Positions 31,671 through 41,403 of a stretch of DNA of 64,000 nt are shown here, one piece after another; the first letter of the stretch is position 1, and every line of letters begins with the position of its first letter. The stretch comes from Conchocele bisecta (lineage: Eukaryota > Mollusca > Bivalvia > Lucinida > Thyasiridae): positions 21,269,919 through 21,333,918 of the forward strand of contig CM055279.1 in the NCBI GenBank assembly GCA_029237695.1, in the 5' to 3' direction. The position numbers and the translations under genes were made by a program. Under the pieces are notes generated by a model. The model saw only the letters and a program-made list of their open reading frames with translations, had not been told where the DNA came from and did not search any database.

Positions 31671-32112
31671 TACGGATCCCCTAATTCGTTCCCTAAATTT
31701 AACAATTCGTTCCCTGGAATTAACAATTCATTCCCACGATATAACAATTCGTTCCCACGATAGAACAATTTGTTCCCATTATATAACAATTTGTTCCAAC
31801 GAAATAACAATTCGTTCCCACGAATTAATAATTAGTTCCCTCAATTTAACAATTCGTTCCTCGAATTAACAATTAGTTCCCACGATATAACAATTCGTTC
31901 CCACGAATTAACAATTAATTCACTCAATTTAACAATTCGTTCCTTCGAATTAACAATTCGTTCCCTCGAATTAACAATTCGTTCCTACGAAATAACAATT
32001 ATTTCCCTCGAATTGACAATTCGTTCCCACGAAATAACAATTAGTTCCCTCAATTTAACTATTCGTTCCCTCGGATTAACAATTAACAATTTGTTCCCAA
32101 TTCGTTTTCTAA
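31671..32112. mobile_element. Family D array with damaged left end
   Basis: TACGGATCCCC then about 19 units of 21 bp in one orientation (GTTCCCACGAATTAATAATT class). There is no inverted right arm, so this is the longest one-way D array in the window. Stops at about 32112. Confidence 0.75.
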
Positions 32113-32115
32113 CCT

Positions 32116-32452
32116 TGTCTGCTAAGTTTGATATAAAAATACACTAGCCTGGTATTGCCAATATTCATGGCCCATTACGTAACTATCTGAAATGGAGTTT
32201 GGAATTGTGGTTAATAAAGTTAAGTTGTACCACCCGAGGGAATAATGTTGACATGCGCAATTAACATGAGAACATAATGACGCCCTCATGGTATGATGAA
32301 AGTACCATTACTGTAAATAGCTATGCTTGCTACAACAAAGTGGAAAATTGGGTCAATGCATCTGGGACCGTTCACGCAACCTCTTCATTGTGTACACTGT
32401 TCATCGTGTGGACAATTGTCCTTAGAAATACAAGGCACTGGATATCAGATAT
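32116..32452. other. Unrecognised stretch
   Basis: No gene-like or repeat structure I can support. Confidence 0.3.
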
Positions 32453-32832
32453 GTAATAGTTATAGTTCATATATTGAAGTTTTAATAAATTAATTTCGTA
32501 GCGATGAAATTAATTTATTAAAAATTCAATATGTGAACTATAACGTACTTATTGTTCACACAGCCCAGTCGCGAAGCTCCGCCCCTAAACGTGTTTCGAA
32601 TCGCTATACTAGTATGTGATTGGCGGTGTGACACGAAGTGAGCGCGTGTGTGTGCGGTACATGTAATATGCTTTGCGTCTCGTGATCTGATGAAAACAAG
32701 GTATACAATCAGTTATAAATATAGCGCTGAACATTTAATGATTAATTTGATACATATTGGTGAAATTGTCGCAATATGGGATTAATTCAGATGAAATGCC
32801 GTTCTTTCAGTGGTCGAGAAACTCGCGTAAAC
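32453..32832. mobile_element. Dispersed repeat family H, copy 1
   Basis: A hairpin head (ATAGTTATAGTTCATATATT...TTAATAAATTAAT / ATTAATTTATTAA...AATATGTGAACTATAACGT) is followed by a non-palindromic body: GCGAAGCTCCGCCCCTAA, CTATACTAGTATGTGATTGG, CACGAAGTGAGCGCGTGTGT, ending GTCGAGAAACTCGCGTAAAC. Second copy at 36857-37207. Confidence 0.7.
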
Positions 32833-32944
32833 AATAAATGACTTGTACGAGTGTAGTAATTAAACAATTAAATTAATGTAAAAACGTTATTGTTATAGAA
32901 GATGTATATCGTTTATCGGAACCAATATCTATTGTGGATACTAC

Positions 32945-33360
32945 CACGGTGTATGATCACGTGGTACTAACAACAACAACAAGTACTGAAACTTCCAGAA
33001 TCCATCTGATTCAAAGTACGTATTCTTTCATATTGTCCTTATTACGTAACGGATTTTGATGAAATATGGCGCATCAAACGCGTATTGTTAAGCTGCATTT
33101 GGTGGTATCTTTATTTTCGCCCAAACTTCTGTCGTGTTTGCGAAGAATCGATTTCCGTTTCTCCGACACGGAAATCTATTCTTCGCAAAAACGACATAAG
33201 TCTGTGCCGAACTCTCTGGACCACCAAATGCAGCTCATGAAGCTCGTTTGCTGCGCCATATTTCATCAAAATATGTTGCATATTAAGGAAAATATCAAAT
33301 AATACTTACTTTGGAGTGGGCGACGTTGTTGTTGTTGTAACCACGTGATCATGCACCTTG
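32945..33360. mobile_element. Foldback family A, copy 8, inserted at the edge of a D element
   Basis: CACGGTGTATGATCACGTGG to GATCATGCACCTTG, with ACTAC at 32940-32944 and 33361-33365. The last three bases of the right ACTAC (TAC) are the first bases of the D terminus TACGGAGCCCC, so A landed across the end of an existing D element. Confidence 0.9.
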
Positions 33361-33362
33361 AC

Positions 33363-33745
33363 TACGGAGCCCCGCGAAATAACAATTCATTCCCTGAATT
33401 TAACAATTCGTTCCCTCGAATTAACAATTCGTCCCCACGAAATAACAATTCGTTCCCTCGAATTAACAATACGTTCCCACGAAATAACAATTCGTTCCCT
33501 CATTTTAACAATTCGTTCCCTCGAATTAAAAATTAACAATTCGTTCACACGATATAACAATTCTGTTCCCACGAACGAATTGTTATTTCGTGGGAACGAA
33601 TTGTTAAATTGAGGGAACGAATTGTTAATTCGTTGGGACAAATTGTTAAATTGAGGGAACGAATTTTTATTTAGTGGGAACCAATTGTTATTTTGTGGGT
33701 ACGAATTAATAACAATTAATTCTACGTCCCCTGCGGGGCTCCGTA
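33363..33745. mobile_element. Family D, complete copy
   Basis: TACGGAGCCCCGCG (left hairpin shortened) to GTCCCCTGCGGGGCTCCGTA. About eight units lie left of the turn (GTTCCCACGAACGAATTG) and six right of it. The 6-bp duplication is not evident, perhaps because the A insertion and later change altered the left flank. Confidence 0.85.
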
Positions 33746-33822
33746 GATTCCACTCCAAATAATGAGGCATACATACAATGCATCCCTCTATAGACAGATT
33801 GCGCAATACGTATAGTTTTTCT

Positions 33823-33950
33823 TTAACCCTTACACTGCTGAATTAAATGTTGTCGTCTGCTGTTTATGTTCTATTTTCGATTTTTCTCATCAAAAACATG
33901 CTTTGACAGCAGTTTAGAAATCCATGTCCTCTGCGGGGCTCTGTACTCTG
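33823..33950. mobile_element. Q left half joined to a D right-end fragment
   Basis: TTAACCCTTACACTGCTGAA...CATGCTTTGACAGCAGTTTAG is Q up to its hairpin. It then switches to ATCCATGTCCTCTGCGGGGC-TCTGTA, a D terminus. A chimera joined at the hairpin centre, like the F/D join at 5.68 kb. Confidence 0.6.
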
Positions 33951-34040
33951 GAATTAATTTAGGGGGTGCGTTATCGACGGCGCCAAGGGCTAAACATTGT
34001 TGTTTTTTTGCACATTCACGGAGAGACCTCGGCAGATTAA

Positions 34041-34281
34041 CCATTTCACCCCTAAATAACTGGAATGGATTTTGATATGTTAATTTTGCAAACCATTCCA
34101 ATCATCACAAAATGATTTTCAGACCAGCCCATTTATGAACATGAGGTGTTTTTGTTCTCAAAATTATGAAAATTACTTGCAAAAAGTGCAGATCCAGATG
34201 AGACGGCTCGTCACGAGCCGGCTCATCTGGATCTACACTTTTTGCCCAATACCACTATACAGGCCTGTGGTGTTGAACGGG
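34041..34281. mobile_element. TTAA-target element family K, copy 1
   Basis: CCATTTCACCCCTAAATAAC to GTTGAACGG-G with TTAA at 34037-34040 and 34282-34285. It carries the palindrome AGATCCAGATGAGACGGCTC / GAGCCGGCTCATCTGGATCT. Flanking DNA (GGGGGTGCGTTATCGACGGC; GCGTACGGGCCTGGC) reappears around the K copy at 45.27-45.50 kb, so K sits in an older dispersed repeat in both places. Confidence 0.7.
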
Positions 34282-34285
34282 TTAA

Positions 34286-34299
34286 GGGGGGGGGGGGGG
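34286..34299 (+). repeat. Poly-G tract
   Basis: Fourteen consecutive G immediately after the TTAA of the K element, likely length-unstable. Confidence 0.9.
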
Positions 34300-34612
34300 T
34301 GCGTACGCACCCGTCGCATCCCCTCTGCGTACGGGCCTGGCACTAATCCCGTGTTCTGCCTATTTACGTATTACATACATGTGTATGGTATGGAATAAAT
34401 CCTCCACCGTGATGATAACATTTCTTATGGCTGGCAGTTATTCTGTTTTCATCTCTCAATTCAATTAACTTAACTGTTAATGCGCGTGTAATTGCACTAT
34501 TGGGTCCAGAAGGGAACCCGTGCCTTTCTCAATTCCATTTCTCCGCGAGGTGGTGGAATCGATTATGTCTGTTTCACATAAATATGCCCGTGTCACCCAT
34601 GCAACCCGATAC

Positions 34613-34918
34613 CAAGGTGCATGATCACGTGGTTACCACAGCAACACCAACGTCTGGAAGTGTTGAAAGCGCACCCGCTCCAAAGTAAATATTATTTGAT
34701 ATTTTACTTAATATGTAACGGATTTTGACATTCTGACATATGAACAAGGTGCATGATCCAGTGGTTACAACAACAACAACAATGGCTGAAAGTGTTGACG
34801 GCGCCCATTTTGATGAAATATGGCGTAGAAAACGCGTCTTCATGACCTGCATTTGGTGGTCTCGGGACTTCGGCACATACTTATGTCGTTTTTGGGAAAA
34901 ATAGATTTTCGTGTCAGT
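34613..34918. mobile_element. Two partial family A copies in tandem
   Basis: CAAGGTGCATGATCACGTGG begins at 34613 and CAAGGTGCATGATCCAGTGG at 34745. The first stops after AACGGATTTTGACATTC. The second lacks the CTCCAAAGTAAGT segment and stops at the half hairpin AGATTTTCGTGTCAGTAG. Confidence 0.7.
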
Positions 34919-35161
34919 AGTGTTAGGCTGGCAGCTAAACCCTGGTTGGCAGTTTAGAGTAGACTAAGCAAGATACATGTTTCAGTTTCTTTATTATTTC
35001 TATCACGATTGTTTGTCAGGATGGCATTACACTGTAATACTAGTAGTAGCCCAAATGTTAGCGGCTGAAAACATCGACAACAACAACAACAACTAATGGC
35101 TGAACGAAGTTTGAGTGACAGTGAAAGCTCTCTGTGACCGAAGTCACCGAAGTGAGAATCT

Positions 35162-35433
35162 GTAAATGCTTTGATTTAACGATGGCACTGGCTCGATGAC
35201 TAATATTTTATTTTTATTTTTTTATTTGTTATTTCTCAATGAAAGTATATGTTGCGACCACTCATTTGAACCGTCTCGATGAGACGGTTCAAATGGTGGT
35301 CGCGACATATGCGTCTAAGCATATTTAAAGAAAATATTTATGATTTTCCCCCAATCAAAATGGCATATCCACAACATGAATTGGGTTACCAAACGTAAAT
35401 GCTTTGATTTAACGATGGCACTGGCTCGATGAC
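35162..35433. repeat. Perfect 39-bp direct repeats flanking a hairpin insertion
   Basis: GTAAATGCTTTGATTTAACG...GGCTCGATGAC occurs at 35162-35200 and identically at 35395-35433. The 194 bp between hold the hairpin AAGTATATGTTGCGACCACT, CATTTGAACCGTCTCG, and its inverse (about 35240-35313). Confidence 0.75.
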
Positions 35434-35436
35434 CAT

Positions 35437-35741
35437 GCATGTCGGGACCGACTACATGTATTTAAGTCCCCATCCGATAGGACTAGACTAGCACGCAGTT
35501 GTCTTGCCCAAGGACACGCTGAATCGGCCATACGGAGCAGGTCGAGGTGGGAATCGAAACCGGGGTCTCCCTATCCGCAGTCCGACGCTCTACCTAATTA
35601 GCTAATCTGTTATTTCGTGGGAACGAATTCTTAATTGAGGGAACGAATTATTATTTCGTGGGAACGAATTGCTAAAATTAGGGAACGAATTATTATTTCG
35701 TGCAGTTCGATGCTCTACCTACTGAGCTAATCCGGCCACCC
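35437..35741 (-). mobile_element. tRNA-derived SINE, interrupted by D units
   Basis: On the minus strand GGTGGCCGGATTAGCTCAGT...AGGTAGAGC (35741 leftwards) is a tRNA head with an A box, and GGTTTCGATTCC (35550-35561) is a B box. The body includes GTGTCCTTGGGCAAGAC, a word I recall from SINE bodies of marine animals. Four 21-bp D units (35610-35701) lie inside, bounded by two versions of the same 33 bp of tRNA head (35577-35609 and 35702-35734). Confidence 0.6.
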
Positions 35742-36485
35742 TGAGAATATGTGTTGCGTCATTCCTTATATAGACACTGACTCTGTCAGTCAGCCAATCA
35801 GTAGCCAGGAAATATGACAGTCAGCCATTTCATTCGTTGAAATCAGAGCGTTGACTGTCAAGTTTCCGCCATCTTGGATTTGAAAGTTACGTTTTTAGGC
35901 TTTAGACTAAAAATACAGCGTAGATAGCTAAGATATCGTGACGGTCAGATGTCCAGATGATTCTACATGTCCAAATACATCAGGTAGGTGTAAACTTATG
36001 AAGATATTACATGCATTTAATGAGTGACCGCCAAACAGAAAGGCTGCGTGAGTTGACAGTCAAATAATGGCGGTCACGAAACTTTGTGAGCACTGCGGAA
36101 CAAATAATTAGAATAATTGAGATATTATGACGTCTGAGATATAATCACCTATGCAAATACTTAGGAGGAGGGTTGAGCTACCAACATATGTAGGTATGAC
36201 ACCATGGTAACGAAGATCCAGCACAAACTGGCCCAATACAGGTGGTCACGTGACCTCCACAGAAGTGTCAATCCATGTCAACAGTCAACAAGGGCCATTC
36301 CATTTCATTTTGTTGTGATTCACACGGCAGAATGTGAATAGTATGGCTTATTTAGCAGTTATGTAGTTCATCACCCAAAATATGCATCACTGTGAATGTG
36401 CTTATTAATAAAGTATTAGCAGTCAAAAAAAGGGTAATAAATCTGATGAAATTGTAAGGATCATTTTTTTACAGTATTGACAGTA
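35742..36485. other. About 740 bp without recognised repeats
   Basis: Contains CAGTCAGCCAATCAG / CAGTCAGCCATTTC repeats near 35790-35830 and GGCGGTCAC words, but no coding exon or foldback I can support. Confidence 0.3.
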
Positions 36486-36494
36486 AACACGGAC

Positions 36495-36697
36495 ATTTAT
36501 TCCGCGCAAAAACGACAGTTTGGGCCATTGTACCGAGACCACCAAATGCAGCTTAACAAGACGCATTTGATGCGCCATATTCCGTTAAAATCCGTTACAT
36601 AATAAGGACAATATAACATAATACGTACCATGAATCGGATGCGCTGCTGGAAGTTTCAGTTATTGGTGTTGTTTTTGCCACGTGATCATGCGCCTTG
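36495..36697. mobile_element. Family A right half
   Basis: ACACGGACATTTATTCCGCG...CACCAAATGCAGCTTAACAA...GATCATGCGCCTTG. The left arm is missing. Confidence 0.7.
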
Positions 36698-36856
36698 GAT
36701 ACTAGAAACACGAATTGCATAGGGTGTGCCTAAACAATTCGTAAACAAAACCGCTATCCCAGTCTAGCATTTTACAAGGCAGCATGCTTTAGAATGTGTA
36801 GACCGATTTACCAAAGTGATCTCCACCTTGTGCTCGTTAGTTAGTTAGCATTGAAG

Positions 36857-37207
36857 TAATAGTTATAGTTCATATATTGAATTTTTAATAAATGTATTTA
36901 TTAAAAATTCAATATGTGAACTATAACGTACGTATCGTTTACCCAGCCCAGCGGCGAAGCTCCGCCCCTAAGAGTGATTTAGAATCGCTATACTAGTATG
37001 TGATTGGCGGTGTGACACGAAGTGAGCGCGTGTGTGGGCTGTAATACGATTTGCGTCTGGTGAACTGATGACAACAAGGCATACAGTCTAAATATAGCGC
37101 TGAACATTTAGTGATTTATTTAATACATATTGGCGAAAGCGTCGCAATATGCGATTAATTGAGACGAAATGCCGTTCTTTCATTGGTCGAGAAACTCGGG
37201 TAAACGA
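36857..37207. mobile_element. Dispersed repeat family H, copy 2
   Basis: Matches copy 1 at 32.45 kb from ATAGTTATAGTTCATATATT to GTCGAGAAACTCGGGTAAAC, with a shorter loop in the head hairpin. Confidence 0.7.
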
Positions 37208-37267
37208 TACGGGTGGTTATATGCAATTCTAAGACATCACATACCCGGACATATACGTCCAGATGTC

Positions 37268-37357
37268 GATATATCGATGGTCTAGTAACATAAGGTCGTA
37301 ACTGCTATGCTTTTAGCATAGCAGTTGCGACCTTATGTTAATAGACCATCGATATAT
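37268..37357. repeat. Hairpin repeat family GG, copy 1
   Basis: ATATATCGATGGTCTAGTAA, CATAAGGTCGTAACTGCTAT, GCTTTTAGC, then the inverse (one or two mismatches). The copy at 39568-39652 is nearly perfect. Confidence 0.75.
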
Positions 37358-37421
37358 GTTAAACGTGTAATGCGATTGGTGAGCACGTGCAATCAGTACA
37401 ATCATTGGACTCAAATGTATG

Positions 37422-37765
37422 CAGGGCTCCAGATAAGGAATTAGTAATTGAGTATTGTCACTCCATCATTTCTGAAGCAATTGGGTATTTCAAAATCTTA
37501 ATTGGGTAAAATAAAATCACACAACTATTTAAACATCAACAGACAGCAATTGTTGAATAGTTGGCTTCGAAATGAAAACATGTCTTGGCATTTCATTAGA
37601 ATTGTCTCATTGGATATTTGTGGTCTGTATATGGTTTTCTGTAGCATGATAAAGGTACCATAGAATTTGTATTGCTTTTTAATACTCGCTACTTCTGATT
37701 TCAATTGGGTTTTTGGCAATTTTAATTGGGTATTTAAGCAACTACGCAGCTTATCTGGAGCCCTG
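37422..37765. mobile_element. hAT-like non-autonomous element
   Basis: The ends CAGGGCTCCAGATAAG and CTTATCTGGAGCCCTG are perfect inverted repeats. TGTATG flanks both sides (37416-37421 and 37766-37771). The interior (344 bp total) is non-palindromic, with AATTGGGTA words in both orientations. CAGGG...-type ends fit hAT; the usual duplication there is 8 bp, while 6 are seen here. The 138-codon minus-strand frame across it has no recognisable domain. Confidence 0.7.
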
Positions 37766-38029
37766 TGTATGCCAGCTGCTTCAGTCCAATATGGACTATA
37801 TTTACGCGTTTTCACACCGTACATGAACGTGCGTAACCGTCTCCGCGTGACAACCCTTGTTATACTGACGTCGTCAATTGTCGGCACACTTTGATCTTTG
37901 TGCGGCATCGTTTGATCTTTCATGCGAGATAACGCCGTCATTATCTAATTATACCAATTTTTGCTCCGTTGGTAATATACATTGTAAAGTTATCACGATT
38001 TCCACTCACTTACGTTTTCAGTCACTGGT

Positions 38030-38208
38030 TTATGGAAACGTCCTGGCGCCAATGCTAAAGTATTTTTATATACTAATTAGGTATCTCCTAATTAAGACTT
38101 AGTATCTCCTAATTAGGACTTACTATCTCATAATTTTGCACTTACGAACATTGTAGTCGTACGAAGTTTAGTGAAACGGCCCCCAGGACGCTTCCATACT
38201 GGTTGAAT
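38030..38208. mobile_element. Family R, copy 1, with a B fragment inside
   Basis: TATGGAAACGTCCTGGCGCC at the left and AGGACGCTTCCATA at the right are inverted ends. The core has CTCCTAATTA words. B sequence (TTTTGCACTTACGAACATTG to AACGGCCCC, then CAG) occupies 38131-38183. Confidence 0.6.
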
Positions 38209-38398
38209 AAGAGACGTGCGTGTACATATACCAATAGAGGAGGCTCACCGAATTTTCCTATCACGTTTACTCGGACATTTTATCACGTTTCGTGTTTGTT
38301 TACTTCAAAATATACTCGTACTGTTTATTGACAGCCAATGTAACGAAATGCATATATGAGGCTAAATATAAAATATTATTTTTTTTATTTTGGATATT

Positions 38399-38582
38399 TT
38401 ATTTGGTAACACCATCTGGCTTTAAGCAAAGATATACACAATGTAATGATATCGATGACACTATAATTACTGTAGATATCGAAAATTTACCAAATCCCAA
38501 GACGGATATCAATAGCATATATCGTCTTTTAGTTGTACAGGGTGTAAGAAATGAATACTGCTTTCGATGATACGCTCGTTTC
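38399..38582 (+). repeat. Dispersed coding-like repeat, copy 2
   Basis: Open frame ...LVTPSGFKQRYTQCNDIDDT...NLPNPKTDINSIYRLLVV to a stop at about 38570, part of a 92-codon frame from 38292. The inverted copy at 25.23 kb conserves TPSGFKQR, DIDDTII, and in another frame the ENLPNP-like region. Either a captured host exon or a piece of a transposon gene; I do not recognise it. Confidence 0.4.
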
Positions 38583-38586
38583 ACCA

Positions 38587-38891
38587 GTAGCCTATTTCAT
38601 CAACATTGCAAAGTATACTTTACTAGCAAAGTATACTTTGAGGGAGTAATCATTTATTTTTCCTGAGATGCATTATTTCATATAGAACTAACAAATGCAT
38701 ATATTTCATGATTAAAAGTATGCAGAATTATTATACTGAATTTATTACATTATCACAGCCAAATTGGCTGTGATAATGTAATAAATTCAGTATAATAAAA
38801 ATTAATAAATTTCTCATAAAATTTAAAATTTCTCCCTCAAAGTATACTTTGCTGCTAAAGTATACTTTGCAATGTTGGTGAAATAGGCTAC
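38587..38891. mobile_element. Family F, full-length 305-bp copy
   Basis: GTAGCCTATTTCATCAACAT to TTGGTGAAATAGGCTAC, with a TTATCACAGCCAAATTGGCT centre. Confidence 0.85.
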
Positions 38892-38996
38892 AGATGTCGA
38901 AAAGTGCACATTTTCCAGCGGTTTCATTATCGCGTGTCTCGTCTTTTACCTTGAGAATTTCTGAAAACATGTACAGTACGCATCTGGGGGCCGATT

Positions 38997-39060
38997 CACT
39001 AAACTTCGTACGACTAAATGTTAGTAGAGGCAAAATTATGACACAAACAAATTCACATTA
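38997..39060. mobile_element. Family B left-end fragment
   Basis: CTG then GGGGCCGATTCACTAAACTT and a short continuation (GGCAAAATTATGACA). The rest is replaced by V sequence. Confidence 0.55.
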
Positions 39061-39061
39061 A

Positions 39062-39330
39062 ATGTACCAGCCCACTCAGTATACACAGCATGTTCTGTAT
39101 ATCAGAGACATCATCGGAGACATTTTCTGGCAAAGCAAACATACAGTCATCATTACCCCGCGTATGGATTGGCATTATTATACATTTCACATCAGACGTA
39201 AATTTTTACATCCCTTAAAATGTTAACGGACACTACTATTTATTCTCTGTATTTAATGTTTGATGTTCAATGATCATACTATATTGTCTATCGAAAATAT
39301 TATTTTTTTCAGGTGACACATTAATCATGT
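39062..39330. mobile_element. Family V left part
   Basis: GTACCAGCCCACTCAGTATA, GAGACATCATCGGAGACATT, CAGGTGACACATTAATC match the left 270 bp of the TTAA elements at 3.0 and 40.9 kb. Confidence 0.65.
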
Positions 39331-39351
39331 TTGTCATAATTCATCACAACA

Positions 39352-39480
39352 CAAGTATTGGCAGCTCATGAGAATCGTCTCCATTGGAGACGATTCTCAT
39401 GCGTTGTCAAAACACGGATTTTGATATGTTACAAATAAAAGAAAACGGCAGTCACAAATCAGTTTCAGAATTATAAGGGT
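39352..39480. repeat. Family Q-like hairpin
   Basis: GCAGCTCATGAGAATCGTCT, CCATTGGAG, then the inverse. It continues to AATTATAAGGGTTA, as expected for a Q right end. Confidence 0.5.
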
Positions 39481-39567
39481 TATTTAAATTATTGCTCATC
39501 ATGCGTCTATGTATTGATGTAAACACTGCAATGACAAGTTTAATTAACTGGCAAGTGCAAATCCCAT

Positions 39568-39652
39568 ATCGATGGTCTAGTAACATAAGGTCGTAACTGC
39601 TATGCTAAAGCATAGCAGTTACGACCTTATGTTACTAGACCATCGATATATG
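39568..39652. repeat. Hairpin repeat family GG, copy 2 (near-perfect)
   Basis: ATATCGATGGTCTAGTAACA, TAAGGTCGTAACTGCTATGC and an exact inverse around AAA: two arms of about 41 bp. It joins directly to the left end of an R element. Confidence 0.8.
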
Positions 39653-40332
39653 GAAACGGCCTGGTGCCAATGCTATTATATATTTATCTCCTGATGACGA
39701 AATACAAGGTGTATGATCACGTGGTACTAACAACAACAACACGTACTGAAATTTCCGGAATCCATCTGATTCAAAGTACGTATTCTTTTATAGTGTCCTT
39801 ATTACGTAACGGATTTTGATGAAATATGGCGCAGCAAATGCGTCTTGTTAAGCTGCATTTGGTGGTCTCTGTATGTTCGCCCAAACTTCTGTCGTTTTTG
39901 CGAAGAATCGATTTCCGCAAAGAATCGATTTCCGTGTCTCCGACACGGAAATCGATTCTTCGCAAAAACGACATAATTCTTTGCCAAATTCCCTGGACGA
40001 CCAAATACAGCTCACGAAGACGCGTTTGCTGCGCCATATTTCATAAAAATCCGTTGCATATTAAGAAAAATATCAAATAATACTTACTTTGGAGTGGGCG
40101 ACGTTGTCGTTGTTGTAACCACGTGATCATGCGCCTTGAAATACAAACTTCTAATTAGGATATACTAAGTTTTAATTAGGAGATAATATCTCATAATTAG
40201 GACATACTATCTCCTAATACTAACTACTAATTAGGAGATAGAAAGTCATAATTAGGAGTAACTCCTAATTAGGAGACAGTAAGTCATAATTAGGATAAAA
40301 TATATTAGCATTGGCACCAGGACGCTTCCATA
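39650..40332. mobile_element. Family R, copy 2, containing a family A element
   Basis: TATGGAAACGGCCTGGTGCC...AATGCTA at 39650 pairs with TAGCATTGGCACCAGGACGC at about 40305-40332. The core at 40145-40290 repeats CTCCTAATTAGGAG with AGTCATAATTAGGA spacers. The A element at 39705-40138 interrupts it. Confidence 0.65.
39705..40138. mobile_element. Foldback family A copy with AAATA target duplication
   Basis: CAAGGTGTATGATCACGTGG to GATCATGCGCCTTG, flanked by AAATA at 39700-39704 and 40139-40143. The hairpin centre has a duplicated AGAATCGATTTCCG word. Confidence 0.9.
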
Positions 40333-40634
40333 CATATAAATGCGGGCCAATCATACAACACAATTTGCAGCATCACACCACTTCAGCGTCTGTGCCAACA
40401 GAAACCCGATTCCCATTTGGTATCCTTTTAAAGTCACCAAGTTCGCTATTACATTTACGCGCACCTGCTTTTTATCCCCGTTTCAATATTCATGTCCTTA
40501 ACTATATCAACATGTATTGTTTAGTCCCGCCTGTATTTGGCCGAACCCGGACTTTGTGTATATACAATGGGCTTTTGGTGATTTGGCATCTACATACCGT
40601 ATATTATTAGAAACACGTTTATATCTACACTTAA

Positions 40635-40854
40635 CCCTTTCAACCCTAAGGAACTGGAATGGACTGTGATATGCTAATGTTCCGACCAATCCAATGGTCA
40701 CAAAATGATTTTCAGATTCGTCCATTTATGAAAAGGGGGTGTTTTTGTTCAAAGAAATATTAAAATTACTTTCAAAAAGTGCAGTTACGAGCCGGCTCAT
40801 CTGGATCTGCACTTTTTGCATAAACCGCTATAGCGGGATTTCGGGTTCAAAGGG
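40635..40854. mobile_element. TTAA-target element family K, copy 2
   Basis: CCCTTTCAACCCTAAGGAAC to CGGGTTCAAAGGG, with TTAA at 40631-40634 and 40855-40858. It shares its right TTAA with the V element that follows. Confidence 0.8.
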
Positions 40855-40858
40855 TTAA

Positions 40859-41354
40859 AGGTACATGCCCACTCAGTAGGCACACAAACTATTCTTTATA
40901 TCAGAGACATCGTCTGAGACATTTTCTGGCAAAATAAACATTAATTCACCATTACCCCACATATTGATATACATTTTATATCAGACGTAACTTTACACAC
41001 TGATATCAGGGGCGATAACCGTGTTTCCGTAAAATGTTAACTGACATCACTATTTATACTCTGTATTTAGTTTTTGATGTGCAATGATCATACTTTATAA
41101 TCTGTCGAAAATACATATTTTTCAGGTGACGCATGTAATTAAAATAAATAATTAAAAAAATATAATGCCTCATTTGCATATGAAAATAGCCTGATACCAC
41201 CGCGAGTCACTATCAGTAAAATAAATGTTACTAAATGAGTATATTTGTATAGCGGGCAGTTGTAATTTTAAGAACTTGTGGAATAGTGACACAATCACAC
41301 ACTTATTTAATTCCTATAAAAAACATGTTATGCCTACTGAGCGGACATGTACCT
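40859..41354. mobile_element. TTAA-target element family V, copy 2 (complete)
   Basis: AGGTACATGCCCACTCAGTA to CTACTGAGCGGACATGTACC-T, 496 bp, TTAA at 40855-40858 and 41355-41358. The body is collinear with the copy at 3015-3514 (CATTTTCTGGCAAAA, CCACCGCGAGTCACTATCAG, GTGGAATAGTGACACAAT). Confidence 0.85.
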
Positions 41355-41403
41355 TTAATTACTGTATAGCATGCTAGTGGACGGACGGTACTCTACAGAA
41401 ACT

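Noticed and set aside
37525..37941. 138-codon minus-strand frame overlapping the hAT-like element
   Set aside because: No catalytic or zinc-finger motif typical of hAT transposases. It starts outside the element and reads through its end.
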